Shown: positions 52,372 through 60,485, counted from the stretch's first letter. The stretch is 64,000 bases of DNA from Bacillus sp. 1780r2a1 (GCA_024134725.1 CP099863.1:1173501-1237500); one strand, 5' to 3'. The notes: generated from the letters alone by a model not told the origin. A program made the numbers and translations.

Positions 52372-52767
52372 ATGGAGTTTAAGAGAATTCACCATGTAGC
52401 AATTATTGCAAGTGACTATGAGCAATCGAAAGTTTTTTATGTAGAAAAGCTAAGAGCACGTATTTTAGAAGAGACATATAGAGAGCATCGTGACTCGTAT
52501 AAGCTAGACTTAGAGCTAGCGCCGGGAGTGCAAATTGAGTTGTTTTCGTTTCCAAATCCTCCGTCTCGTCCATCACAACCAGAGGCGTGTGGTCTTCGAC
52601 ATTTGGCGTTTGCCGTTGAAGATGTTCAAGCAGCAAAAGTAGAGTTAGAGAGCAGAGGCATTGAAGTAGAAGCAATTCGAGTGGATGAGTTAACTGGAAG
52701 ATTATTTACGTTTTTTGCAGATCCAGACGGCCTTCCACTTGAGCTGTACGAAGAGAAGGGGGATTAA
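52372..52767 (+). CDS. VOC-family protein, GloA2/YaeR-like
   Basis: 131 aa from ATG 52372 (GGAGGGG upstream). A single vicinal-oxygen-chelate domain: IHHVAIIASDYEQSKVFYVEKL, VQIELFSFPNPPSRPSQPEACGLRHLAFAVEDV, and TFFADPDGLPLELYE at the end, with metal-ligand H and E residues in place. The pattern is that of the SMU1112c/YaeR group annotated as lactoylglutathione-lyase-like; true glyoxalase activity is unproven. Single gene with a terminator shared with the facing gene. Confidence 0.85.
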   Translation: MEFKRIHHVAIIASDYEQSKVFYVEKLRARILEETYREHRDSYKLDLELAPGVQIELFSFPNPPSRPSQPEACGLRHLAFAVEDVQAAKVELESRGIEVEAIRVDELTGRLFTFFADPDGLPLELYEEKGD

Positions 52768-52795
52768 AAAAGGAGCGGACACCGCTCCTTTTTTA
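52766..52795. terminator. Bidirectional terminator
   Basis: AAAAAAGGAGCGG-ACA-CCGCTCCTTTTTT, between the VOC and signal peptidase genes. Confidence 0.85.
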
Positions 52796-53347
52796 GTGCA
52801 TTAGTTTGATATCAGTGAGAGGCCAATACTTCACGTTGACTTCACCAACAATGTCCGAGACAGGTGTTAATCCGAAGTGTCGGCCATCGCGGCTTATTCG
52901 ACGGTTGTCTCCAAGTACAAGTACGAAACCGTGAGGAATGGTGCCGTCATTTACGAGTTCTTCGGTAGAGAAGTTTTCGGTGAAGCGTTCGTATGTTGGG
53001 ATATGCTGTAGGTATTTATGTAAGTGGGGTTCACTTACTTCTTGGTTATTAATATAGAGCTGGTCATCAATGTATTCAATCTTTTCGCCTGCAACACCGA
53101 TTATTCGTTTAACGAGATACTCGTCCTGGTCATGGGGAGAGTGAAGAACGACGAGATCGAAGCGTTGATAGTTGCTTAGTTTATTAATAATAATGCGGTT
53201 GCCTTCTTGAAGCGTAGGATTCATAGAGTCTCCTTTAACGGTATAAGGCTGAAAGAAATACTGTTGCACAATAAGAGAAAAGAGAAGCGTTCCGAGAACG
53301 ATAGAGCAATAGATTATGATTTCTCGTTTTATGCGAGTTTTTCTCAA
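52793..53347 (-). CDS. Type I signal peptidase (SipS-like)
   Basis: 184 aa with one N-terminal membrane helix (about residues 9-30) and the catalytic domain outside. Catalytic Ser41 lies in VKGDSMNPTL, the Lys80 base in EYLVKRIIG, and the final box is GDNRRISRDGRHFG. It cleaves Sec signal peptides of exported proteins; length and single helix match the Gram-positive SipS/T type. Box E reads SRDGR rather than the common S-x-D-S-R. Single gene with a GC-rich repeat pair upstream. Confidence 0.92.
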   Translation of the reverse strand: MRKTRIKREIIIYCSIVLGTLLFSLIVQQYFFQPYTVKGDSMNPTLQEGNRIIINKLSNYQRFDLVVLHSPHDQDEYLVKRIIGVAGEKIEYIDDQLYINNQEVSEPHLHKYLQHIPTYERFTENFSTEELVNDGTIPHGFVLVLGDNRRISRDGRHFGLTPVSDIVGEVNVKYWPLTDIKLMH

Positions 53348-53480
53348 TATAAGAGCACCTTCTTTGTTAAGTAAATCGTTTGGTTAAATGATATTAGAAG
53401 AATAAAGAACAGAATTGATTGTACCATTGTTGGCTAAAGATTTCCATTTGTATATGGGGTTATTTATATTTTCATAGAAG

Positions 53481-53627
53481 GAAAGAACGCACGCAATGAG
53501 TCGTGATTTCCACTTCGGCGTGTTCGCTTTCCGCAGGGCTCGGTCTAAGCTTCCTCGTAAACTGCGGGGTCTCAGAGCACTCGCTAGTCCTGCAGGAGTC
53601 TCACATCCTCCGTTCCAATCACGGGCT
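53481..53627. repeat. GC-rich intergenic repeat, copy 1
   Basis: About 147 bp, more GC-rich than the surroundings. Over the first 121 bases it matches copy 2 at about 117 positions. Internal complementary segments (CCGCAG with CTGCGG; CCTGCAGG) suggest a folded RNA or DNA structure. It resembles a dispersed intergenic element I associate with Bacillus-group genomes (a core of CGCTTTCCGC, CCTCCTCG and GCGGGGTCTC). Confidence 0.8.
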
Positions 53628-53678
53628 TTTGGAATAGAACACGAGCAGTCTCTATGTGTTGTTTGGGTGTGGAAGAGG

Positions 53679-53823
53679 GAAAGAACGCACGCAATGAGTC
53701 GTGATTTCCACTTCGGCTTATTCGCTTTCCGCAGGGCTCGGTCTAAGCCTCCTCGTAAACTGCGGGGTCTCAGAGCGCTCGCTAGTCCTGCAGGAGTCAC
53801 GCATTTCCCGTTTCACTCACAGG
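53679..53823. repeat. GC-rich intergenic repeat, copy 2
   Basis: The second, direct copy 198 bp downstream of copy 1, nearly identical over its first 121 bases and then diverging (CACGCATTTCCCG against TCACATCCTCCG). Frames open through both copies on either strand are by-products of the repeat. Confidence 0.8.
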
Positions 53824-53882
53824 CTACTGACATAGCTGATACATCCTTTAGTTAATGAATGATCATAAGGGGGAAGAAAGAC

Positions 53883-53922
53883 CAAAAACCCCTGCCTTCC
53901 CGTAGTGCTGGGAAGGCAGGGG
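53883..53922 (-). terminator. Strong terminator of the LapA-like gene
   Basis: CCCCTGCCTTCCC and GGGAAGGCAGGGG pair perfectly; on the minus strand a GGTTTTTGG tract follows. Confidence 0.85.
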
Positions 53923-53939
53923 GGTTGTATACTTATATA

Positions 53940-54263
53940 TTAAGCTGATGGTTCCCCTTGCGTTGATAGAGGCTTTTCTGGATCAGCTTGTGGTTCTGAG
54001 TGAGCGGCTATTTGCGTTTCTAGTTCTGCAATTCGTTTTGTTTGTTGCTTGTTTTTGCTTTTAAGCTGAGTTATTTTAACAAAACTTAGCGAAGCAGCGA
54101 CGACACCACCGAATACAGCAGATGTTAAAATAATTAAAATAAGTGGCCAGTCTTGTGAGCCAAAGACGTAGTTAAATTGAACTGGCTCATTGTTAATGAC
54201 AGCTAAGATAGCAATAATAAGAGCGAAAATAAGACCTAAAATGAAAAAGCTTTGTCCTTTCAT
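53940..54263 (-). CDS. LapA-domain (DUF1049) membrane protein
   Basis: 107 aa from ATG 54263 (AAAGGA ten bases before). Two membrane helices (about 4-24 and 38-60) are followed by a coiled-coil-like, Lys/Gln/Glu-rich tail (ITQLKSKNKQQTKRIAELETQI). The NNEPVQFNYVFG and LIILTSAVFGGVVAASLS segments fit the LapA_dom pattern. In E. coli, LapA relatives work with LapB in envelope control; in Gram-positives the role is unknown. Single gene. Confidence 0.85.
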   Translation of the reverse strand: MKGQSFFILGLIFALIIAILAVINNEPVQFNYVFGSQDWPLILIILTSAVFGGVVAASLSFVKITQLKSKNKQQTKRIAELETQIAAHSEPQADPEKPLSTQGEPSA

Positions 54264-54400
54264 TAGGTGCACATCCTTTCTGAAGATAGATAAAGGAGCA
54301 AAATTAAATTTTATACTGCCTTTACATATACTTAACCTATATTATTCAACTATAAACATTTTTTATTATCATTAAGTTTTAATAAAACACAAATTGTAAA

Positions 54401-54440
54401 AAAAACACCCATCCTTTGTTTGGTTTAGGATGGGTGTTTT
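54401..54440. terminator. Bidirectional terminator
   Basis: AAAACACCCATCCT and AGGATGGGTGTTTT arms with an 11-nt loop, and A/T runs on both sides. Confidence 0.8.
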
Positions 54441-54452
54441 GCTGTTAGCTGA

Positions 54453-55196
54453 TTAGAATGCTTGTAAGCTGTTTTCTTCTAACCATTGTTTACGCTCTGT
54501 TGCATCTTCAAATAATGAGTCTGCATCTGTAAATTGTGAAGCAATCACATATTCAATTGTTGTTAATGGTGCTAGAAGTAGACGCCAGTTTAATACTAGC
54601 TCACCGTTTTCCATCGTTGCATATGTATCTTGCAGTTCCTTCCACGCTACAGAGTCAGGTGCATCTGCTGCTTGCTTTTTCACTGCTTTTAATGCTTCGT
54701 TGAATTTTTCACCTGCTCGTCCTTGGTACCATTCTGTTAAAAGGCTTTGAATTCCTTCGTTTGTTTCTTGTTCAGACCAAGATGATGGCACTGTTGCGAT
54801 AAATTTAGCGCGGAACGTCATCTCAGGTTGCTCAACATCATCACGAACAATGTTTAAGCGATATTGACGGCCTAAATATGAAAATTTGTCATCGTTTTCA
54901 AAAGATGCCGTTTTTGCTTTAGGTGCAGCTGTAGGTTTGTTCTCAGCTTTTGCTTTTTCAGCTTTTTTTGCAGCCGGTTTTTTTGTTTCAGTTGGTTGGT
55001 TACCACCGTTGAGTTGTTTTAAAATCCAAGTCGCTTTACGAGAAATAACAGAGCGAACGTTGTGCTCGTTTAGGCCTCGTGGGATAATTACGGTTACCCC
55101 TTCATTGTCACAAATTTGGACCGTAATATCGGTTTTATTTGGAACGACTTTAATTTTGTAGTCAATTGTTTGATTGCCAATTTGATACGTATACAT
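54453..55196 (-). CDS. YgjP-like metallopeptidase-fold protein without zinc site
   Basis: 247 aa. The N-terminal half (YKIKVVPNKTDITVQICDNEGVTVIIPRGLNEHNVRSVISRKATWILKQL) and the C-terminal LVLNWRLLLAPLTTIEYVIASQF (201-222) follow the YgjP/COG1451 fold. Active members have R-W-G-S-C before and H-E-L-x-H after this point. Here the WGSC region reads DTYATMENGE, and the HExxH position reads A-S-Q-F-T-D, so no zinc ligands remain. An Ala/Lys linker (about 68-97) splits the fold. It is probably a binding or structural derivative. AAAGGAGCACGAAAAAC precedes the ATG. Confidence 0.75.
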   Translation of the reverse strand: MYTYQIGNQTIDYKIKVVPNKTDITVQICDNEGVTVIIPRGLNEHNVRSVISRKATWILKQLNGGNQPTETKKPAAKKAEKAKAENKPTAAPKAKTASFENDDKFSYLGRQYRLNIVRDDVEQPEMTFRAKFIATVPSSWSEQETNEGIQSLLTEWYQGRAGEKFNEALKAVKKQAADAPDSVAWKELQDTYATMENGELVLNWRLLLAPLTTIEYVIASQFTDADSLFEDATERKQWLEENSLQAF

Positions 55197-55418
55197 ATAG
55201 TTTTTCGTGCTCCTTTCTACAAATCTTCATTTTATAAGCAAAGGTAGAGTTTGGTCAAATGAAAGAATAATCAGAAAAAAAGGCTGAGAGCTTAATTAAT
55301 GACTTACATCACGTTTTTTATTAGTTTTTACGTAAAGAAAAGAAAATATTCTTGCTTTACTACGCATAGATTAAAAAGAGTGACAAAACTGAAAAAAAGA
55401 AAAATTTAAAAAATATCC

Positions 55419-55446
55419 TTGCTAAACAGGAGATATTTGGTATAAT
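55419..55446 (+). promoter_or_regulatory. Sigma-A promoter of the S-box transcript
   Basis: TTGCTA (55419-55424) and TATAAT (55441-55446) with a 16-bp spacer and a TGG just before the -10. The start of transcription would be around 55453, just ahead of the riboswitch. Confidence 0.75.
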
Positions 55447-55460
55447 GAAATCTAATTTAA

Positions 55461-55566
55461 AAAGTTATCACGAGTGGACGAGAGATCTGGCTCTACGACT
55501 CCACAGCAACCTACCAATGTAAGGTGCTCCTACCAGCAAAGCATTAGCTTTGGGTGATAAGACGGG
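55461..55566 (+). ncRNA. SAM-I (S-box) riboswitch
   Basis: Aligned by eye with the yitJ S-box: P1 TTATCAC/GTGATAA closes the element; P2 GTGGA/TCCAC with the CTGGCTCTACGA internal part follows; then comes the invariant CAGCAACC, a short P3 (CCTAC/GTAAGG), AAGGTGCT, CCAGCAAAGC and P4 CAAAGC/GCTTTG, ending GATAAGA. All four helices form. When SAM binds, the downstream terminator should form and switch the gene off. The P3 arm is short but within the known range. Confidence 0.88.
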
Positions 55567-55569
55567 TGA

Positions 55570-55606
55570 AAGCTCATTTTGCATCTAAAGCAAAATGAGC
55601 TTTTTT
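55570..55606 (+). terminator. Riboswitch expression-platform terminator
   Basis: AAGCTCATTTTGC and GCAAAATGAGCTT form a perfect 13-bp stem with a 7-nt loop and six T residues, 25 bp ahead of the ATG. Confidence 0.85.
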
Positions 55607-55631
55607 AATTTTAGTAGAAGGAGAGATACGG

Positions 55632-55880
55632 ATGACACAAACAATTATAAAGAATCATGAAGAAGTACTAAACGATGTTTTAAAGCAATTGAGGGAAATT
55701 AATGATTTGACCTGTAGAAAGCTTGAGACGTTTTACGAAATTGTCGTGAAGAGCGAGAAAGATACGTACGCTATTGGAATTGATTGCAAAGTAGTGGAGA
55801 GCTACACAGAAGAAGACTTAAAAGAAGCTTGCATAGCAAAATTGAAGCGAGTTGGATGGCTAAAAGGTACATACGCTTAA
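55632..55880 (+). CDS. 82-aa orphan protein under S-box control
   Basis: 82 aa behind AAGGAGAG. It is soluble and acidic, mostly helical at both ends with a beta centre (TFYEIVVKSEKDTYAIGIDCKVVE). Two Cys residues are not arranged as a metal site. The gene directly follows an S-box riboswitch with terminator, so it should be made when methionine/SAM is short. I do not recognise a family; no methionine-pathway gene follows on this strand, so it is the sole regulated product. Confidence 0.75.
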   Translation: MTQTIIKNHEEVLNDVLKQLREINDLTCRKLETFYEIVVKSEKDTYAIGIDCKVVESYTEEDLKEACIAKLKRVGWLKGTYA

Positions 55881-56070
55881 AGCTGTATTCATATCAATTG
55901 CAGTCATGTCTACAATCATGGTAAGATGCTTATCTTCTTTCTTTTCGTTTTTCGTTGAAAAGGGAGGGTATTTGTCGAAATTTTTACACAAAATAACCGT
56001 TACAACTTGGTTGAAATTGTGGTAAGGTATAAAACAAGAATATTCGAACAATTTAAAAAGGAGGTTTAGC

Positions 56071-56157
56071 ATGGAGCTGTTGATTGAACATGGAAATGAT
56101 GAAGGTAGCGAACAATTTATTGATCGCGTACTGGACTTCTTAGAGGACGATGAATAA
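56071..56157 (+). CDS. 28-aa acidic protein
   Basis: A short frame with a near-perfect Shine-Dalgarno (AAAAAGGAGG, 56055-56064) and a terminator directly after the stop. The product, MELLIEHGNDEGSEQFIDRV followed by LDFLEDDE, is strongly acidic and could be one amphipathic helix. A possible -10 (TATAAA near 56028) lies upstream. The combined signals argue for a real gene of unknown role. Confidence 0.6.
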   Translation: MELLIEHGNDEGSEQFIDRVLDFLEDDE

Positions 56158-56188
56158 AAGCGTAGGAGCTCGTTTCTACGCTTTTTCT
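56157..56188 (+). terminator. Terminator after the 28-aa gene
   Basis: AAAGCGTAG and CTACGCTTT with a 10-nt loop and a T-run. Confidence 0.75.
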
Positions 56189-56218
56189 TATGTGCTGAAG
56201 GAATAAGTCGCCAAAGAA

Positions 56219-56262
56219 AAAAGAGCTTATATCGAGCGAGAAACGCGATATAAGCTCTTTCG
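56219..56262 (-). terminator. Terminator of the VOC gene on the minus strand
   Basis: AAGAGCTTATATCG and CGATATAAGCTCTT arms, followed by TTTTTTC on the minus strand. Confidence 0.8.
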
Positions 56263-57066
56263 TTATTTTCTGAACCAAAACGTCCCGCCTTGAACCTTAC
56301 AGTTAGTTTCCACGTTGCTATTTGTGCATTTTACAATAAAAGGTCGCTCGCCGACTTTATATAACGTATCGTTTACAATGCCTTGGTTTGCTTGGGAAAA
56401 AATGAATGTTACATCATTTGTATATAGCTTTAGGCAGGTAGCTTGAAGCGATGGGTCGTTGTAACTCTCCCCCATGTTAGCATCCAATAAGTGAGCCCAC
56501 TTCCTAGCAGTGGCCTTGACATCGTGTACAGCGCAGTATATAGCATCCATATGAAGGTAGCCTAATGGATGAGCAAATGCAGATTGCAGGGATTTTATGC
56601 GCTCTTGATCGCTTTGCTCCCACTCGATAAAAAAGGGCAAAGGAAGAGAGGATGGGTTAGGATCTTTTAGAAAGCCCATTTTCCACTTCAAGAGCTCTCC
56701 ATTTTTTGTTTTACGAGAAGCATCAATAATTGTATCCATGTGAAACCCTTTTTCATAAAGCTGTTGTTGAAGCATGTGTAGATTTGAGGTGCGAAATGCC
56801 AAGTGTCCAAATTGTCCTGTAGAAGTTTGTTCTTGGTGTAAGCGATGAATCAGTGGAGTATTGGTGGCACCAGGTGGTGTATTCAGTGAATGAAAACTTA
56901 ACCATTCAATGTAAGAAAGTTGAAAGTAAGCGAGGGTATTATATGTTCCCCAGCTTTCGTGCTGCCCTCCTTCAATTACTTGTATGCCATGTGCTTTCAT
57001 ATCACGCTGAGCTTGATGAGGGTCTGGGGAGAAATGAACGAGATGATCAAAGTAAATATCCATCAA
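56263..57066 (-). CDS. VOC-family glyoxalase-like protein
   Basis: 267 aa, with AAAGGAGGTTTTTTG before two adjacent ATG codons. The N-terminal DHLVHFSPDPHQAQRDMKAHGIQVIEGGQHESWGTYNTLAYFQLSYIEWLSF is the Glyoxalase_3/PF13468-like pattern, and a second, weaker VOC half starts near residue 170 (LGYLHMDAIYCAVHDVKATARKWAHLL). The enzyme activity of this Bacillus group is not known. Single gene. Confidence 0.82.
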   Translation of the reverse strand: MMDIYFDHLVHFSPDPHQAQRDMKAHGIQVIEGGQHESWGTYNTLAYFQLSYIEWLSFHSLNTPPGATNTPLIHRLHQEQTSTGQFGHLAFRTSNLHMLQQQLYEKGFHMDTIIDASRKTKNGELLKWKMGFLKDPNPSSLPLPFFIEWEQSDQERIKSLQSAFAHPLGYLHMDAIYCAVHDVKATARKWAHLLDANMGESYNDPSLQATCLKLYTNDVTFIFSQANQGIVNDTLYKVGERPFIVKCTNSNVETNCKVQGGTFWFRK

Positions 57067-57216
57067 AAAACCTCCTTTGTGCTATGACGTTAGTATAAAT
57101 CTTTTATGAACAAAGGCCAAAGAAGTTCTTCCATTTTCAGCGTATAAAAGTTATATAAAAAACATATTTTTTAATTTATGTAAAAATATTGTTATTAAGG
57201 TAATTAAAAGTGGAGG

Positions 57217-57722
57217 TTTCGTCTCAAAAAGCTATTTGGACGTTTGTTCACCCTCTCTCTTCTATGTCTATCAGCATGCAGTAACCAACAAGAGAAATTA
57301 ACGGAGGAATTTAATGAATATAAATAATTAGAAAAATTAAACGTGCTTCTGTAAACAACGCCGCAACCTAGTGAAAGCGTATTGCTAGCTTTTTACGAAA
57401 CAGCCAATCACACATTTGGCGTTATTGAATTTGACGGTCACGCCAATCTGAAATTCGAAAAGGGAATGGAAGATAGTATAATTAATACATTGGAAGGAAA
57501 GCAAGGTAACTACATAGGAGTAATGCGCTCCTTAGAAAAAGTACCTCATGTAAAAAAAGTGAACTTATACGGAGACAAAGGCGAACTACTTGATTCTCTT
57601 GAATTAGCAAAAAATGAATCGCTCAATTCTTTTCAATTGAAGAAGCATTGGATAGTAAGTATATGGTGAAAATATTCGATAAGAACAAAGAGGTCGTATA
57701 CACTGAAGCAGTTACGTTTTAA
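57217..57722 (+). pseudogene. Decayed lipoprotein gene
   Basis: GGAGG at 57212 precedes a frame that encodes a lipoprotein leader (KKLFGRLFTLSLLCLSAC, lipobox LSAC) but has no start codon in place. The same frame has stops at 57325 and 57352, then continues openly (VLLAFYETANHTFGVIEFDG...) until a frameshift near 57650. The missing end, KYMVKIFDKNKEVVYTEAVTF, lies in a second frame and stops at 57722. At least four lesions show a dead gene for a small outer-membrane-face lipoprotein. The inferred intact product is about 165 aa. Confidence 0.8.
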
Positions 57723-57780
57723 AAAGCAGTGTCGAAATGAAAGATTGGCGCTGGTTTTAGTTTTGCTTATATGTTCTTAA

Positions 57781-57823
57781 AAAGAAAAGACTTTAGCCAA
57801 TAAGACTAAAGTCTTTTCTTTTT
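57781..57823. terminator. Bidirectional terminator
   Basis: AAAGAAAAGACTTTAG and CTAAAGTCTTTTCTTT with a 9-nt loop; serves the MFS gene on the minus strand. Confidence 0.85.
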
Positions 57824-58997
57824 AAGAGCTAGGCGTTATTTCATTGGGTGAATAATCCAGTGTAATATGACGCTGAAGCAGAAGGAGCGCACTAAATGTT
57901 AATATCGCTCCAATCAAAAATGGATACATGCTGTTTAGTTCAAAAGCGAAAGCTCCCATCAGAGGCCCGAAAATCCTTCCTAAGCTATCCATTGATGAAT
58001 TAATACCTGAAGCTGACCCGTAGCCAATATTCGTTTTAAGGGTAATCAGAGCGAGTACACAAGGGCGAATAAGGGCATTACCAGCCGTAAAGATGCAAAG
58101 AAAAACCGTTGCGTTAAATAAATTGGATGAAAATAAAATGGACGCAAATCCGACAGCTGAGACAATTAACCCAACAGCAATTAATTTTTTTTCATTTCCT
58201 TGCTTAAAGCGCTGTAAAACGCCGCCTTGAATAACAGCTTGCGTAAGTCCACTCGCCATAAACATCCAGCCGATCATGGTAGGGGTTACATCAATTCGTT
58301 CAATTTGAAAAAATTGAAAAGTTGCTTCAAGGCCAGCAAGCGTAAACGTTCCAAAAAAGGAGAGTAAATATAAATACTTCATTGCGCCTTTAAAATCCGT
58401 ATTGAAATCTTGCAGCGTAGTTTTCTTTTCCTGAGAAATCTTTTCTCGCTGCAGTGATTCTGGCAGTGCGAAAAAAGCAAAGGTTGTCATAATCAGTGCT
58501 AATATCCCTGAAATGGTAAACGGGAAAAATAAGCTCACGGACGATAGCAATCCACCTAACGCCGGTCCAAAAATAAAGCCAAGCCCAATCGTCATTCCTA
58601 AAAGCCCCATTGCTTTTGTACGATTTTCTTCCGTAGTAATATCAGAAGCGTAAGCAAATGCACATGGAATAACCGCTCCGGCAAATAAACCTCCAAGAAT
58701 ACGTGATATGTACATCAGAACGAGTGAGTCATTAGCAAATGAAAAAATAAAGAAACTAGCGCTAAATCCAACTAAGCCCGTCAGAAGAACGGGTCTTCTA
58801 CCTTTTCGGTCAGATAGACTCCCCCAAAATGGAGCGGTTAGAAAAGATGCGATGGAATAGCTTGCCATTAAAAGTCCAAGGTTAACCGAGCTAGCTCCAG
58901 TTGTGCGAATGACTTCTGGCACAATCGGAATAATGATGCCGAATCCGACAAAGATCATAAATAAGACAAACATAAGCGTGCCAAGCTGTTTTTTCAT
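57822..58997 (-). CDS. MFS drug-efflux-type transporter
   Basis: 391 aa, 12 membrane helices, of the DHA1 branch (Bmr/Blt/TetA-like). Motif A is LSDRKGRRPVLL near residue 62; motif C-like GLGFIFGPALGGLL near residue 138 is typical of antiporters. AAAGGAGC precedes the ATG. Export of drugs or metabolites by proton exchange is likely; the substrate is unknown. Single gene. Confidence 0.88.
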   Translation of the reverse strand: MKKQLGTLMFVLFMIFVGFGIIIPIVPEVIRTTGASSVNLGLLMASYSIASFLTAPFWGSLSDRKGRRPVLLTGLVGFSASFFIFSFANDSLVLMYISRILGGLFAGAVIPCAFAYASDITTEENRTKAMGLLGMTIGLGFIFGPALGGLLSSVSLFFPFTISGILALIMTTFAFFALPESLQREKISQEKKTTLQDFNTDFKGAMKYLYLLSFFGTFTLAGLEATFQFFQIERIDVTPTMIGWMFMASGLTQAVIQGGVLQRFKQGNEKKLIAVGLIVSAVGFASILFSSNLFNATVFLCIFTAGNALIRPCVLALITLKTNIGYGSASGINSSMDSLGRIFGPLMGAFAFELNSMYPFLIGAILTFSALLLLQRHITLDYSPNEITPSS

Positions 58998-59085
58998 GTG
59001 AAGCTCCTTTCAATGAAGACGTTTTCTGTATATTCAGTATACCAAATAACGAAAGAGATGCCACTTAAATCCAATGGATCTCAAA

Positions 59086-59115
59086 ATAAAAAGCGATGCA
59101 TAAGCACCGCTTTTA
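59086..59115 (-). terminator. Terminator of the purine permease gene
   Basis: On the minus strand AAAAGCGGTGC pairs with GCATCGCTTTTT and ends in a T-rich run. Confidence 0.7.
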
Positions 59116-60414
59116 ATGTGGTAAAAACACAAGTTGATATAAGAATAAGACAGCAAATACATAAACAAGTGGATGAACCTCTTTTGCTTTACCTTTTACA
59201 ATCTTCATTAGTGGATGTGAGATAAATCCTAGCGCAATTCCAGTTGCAATGCTTGATGTCAGAGGCATTGTTAAGATGACAAGAAACGCAGGAAATGCTT
59301 CATCAAACTCACTCCAGTTAATCTTTGCAATAGAGCCCATCATTAAGCTACCTACAATGATTAAAGCCGGAGACGTAATCGCTGCAATACCTGAAACGGC
59401 GCTTACAAGCGGACTGAAGAATGCAGCAACAATGAATAAAAGAGCTACGGTTACGCCAGTTAAGCCTGTACGTCCACCGGCAGCAACACCAGCTGAAGAT
59501 TCAATGAAAGCAGTTGTTGGGCTTGTTCCAAACATTGCACCAATTGATGTACCGAAAGAATCTGCAAGAAGAGCTTGACGTGCTTTTGGCATATGGTTAT
59601 CTTTCATTAATCCTGCTTGCTGTGCTACACCAATCATTGTACCTGTCGTATCAAAAATGGTTACTAGTAAGAAAGAAAATACAACAGCATACAAACCATG
59701 CTGAATAACGTCACCAAACGCAGTTAGCGGGTTTGTAATTAAAAGTCCTTCTGGTAGAGAAGGGGCAGATACAAATCCTTGGTCAAAAGAAAGTTGACCT
59801 GTGAAAAGGGCGATAACGGCTGTAATGAGCATACCGAAAAACAACGCGCCGTTGATATTCATTGCGTATAACGCAATCGTAATAGCCAATCCAACTAAAG
59901 TAAGTACAACGCCAGGAGATTGAAGATCTCCTAAGCCAACAAGATTGGATTCGTTTGCGACAATAATACCTGCTGAACGAAGGCCGACAAAGGCGATGAA
60001 AAGGCCAATACCAGCTGTAATTCCATGCTTTAAGTTTCCTGGAATGGCTTCAATTAATTTCTCACGAAACGGCGTGAGCGACAAAATAACGAAAATAAGA
60101 CCTGCGACAAACACGGCCGCAAAAGCAATTCTATAATCGATGTTACCGTGTGAACCGACAACAGAGTATGCAAAATATGCGTTTAATCCCATACCTGGCG
60201 CAATTGCAATTGGATAATTAGCGGCAAGTGCCATCCACAGTGTACCAATCACAGCTGAAATGATGGTTGCCATAAATACTTGATCAAATGGTACACCTGC
60301 ATCTGATAAAATTACAGGGTTTACAACCACGATATAAACCATTGTTAAAAATGTAGTAATTCCAGCTAAAACCTCTGTTTTAGCATTCGTGTTAGCTTCT
60401 CGTAACTTAAACAT
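59113..60414 (-). CDS. NCS2/AzgA-type guanine-hypoxanthine permease
   Basis: 433 aa from ATG 60414 (GGAGGT four bases before). It belongs to the AzgA group (PbuO/PbuG in B. subtilis): GITTFLTMVYIVVVNPVILSDAG, ANYPIAIAPGMGLNAYFAY, FDTTGTMIGVAQQAG and GTSPTTAFIESSAGVAAGGRTGLT are all conserved. It imports guanine, hypoxanthine or adenine with protons. A PurR-box pair sits over its promoter, and no purine riboswitch is seen, which is nearer to PbuO-type control. The exact purine is not decided by sequence. Confidence 0.9.
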   Translation of the reverse strand: MFKLREANTNAKTEVLAGITTFLTMVYIVVVNPVILSDAGVPFDQVFMATIISAVIGTLWMALAANYPIAIAPGMGLNAYFAYSVVGSHGNIDYRIAFAAVFVAGLIFVILSLTPFREKLIEAIPGNLKHGITAGIGLFIAFVGLRSAGIIVANESNLVGLGDLQSPGVVLTLVGLAITIALYAMNINGALFFGMLITAVIALFTGQLSFDQGFVSAPSLPEGLLITNPLTAFGDVIQHGLYAVVFSFLLVTIFDTTGTMIGVAQQAGLMKDNHMPKARQALLADSFGTSIGAMFGTSPTTAFIESSAGVAAGGRTGLTGVTVALLFIVAAFFSPLVSAVSGIAAITSPALIIVGSLMMGSIAKINWSEFDEAFPAFLVILTMPLTSSIATGIALGFISHPLMKIVKGKAKEVHPLVYVFAVLFLYQLVFLPH

Positions 60415-60427
60415 AAGTACCTCCAAA

Positions 60428-60485
60428 AATAACGAACATTAAAAGCAACATGATATATAATATTCGTTTTTAGAGATAAATGCAA
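60428..60485 (-). promoter_or_regulatory. Promoter with PurR-box pair
   Basis: On the minus strand, TTGCAT (60480-60485) and TATTAT (60457-60462) have a 17-bp spacer. Two PurBox arms in inverted orientation, AATAACGAACATT (60428-60440) and AATATTCGTTTTT (60459-60471), agree with AWWWCGAACWWT and overlap the -10. PurR should repress the permease when purines are plentiful. Confidence 0.8.

Noticed and set aside
53384-53855. Overlapping long frames on both strands through the GC-rich repeats
   Set aside because: They exist only because the two repeat copies are stop-free; they contain duplicated Arg/Ser-rich sequence, lack ribosome sites and match no protein pattern.
55461-55566. T-box or other amino acid leader instead of SAM-I
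   Set aside because: No T-box TGG(N)ACC-type sequence or specifier loop; all four S-box helices and CAGCAACC/AAGGTGCT are present.
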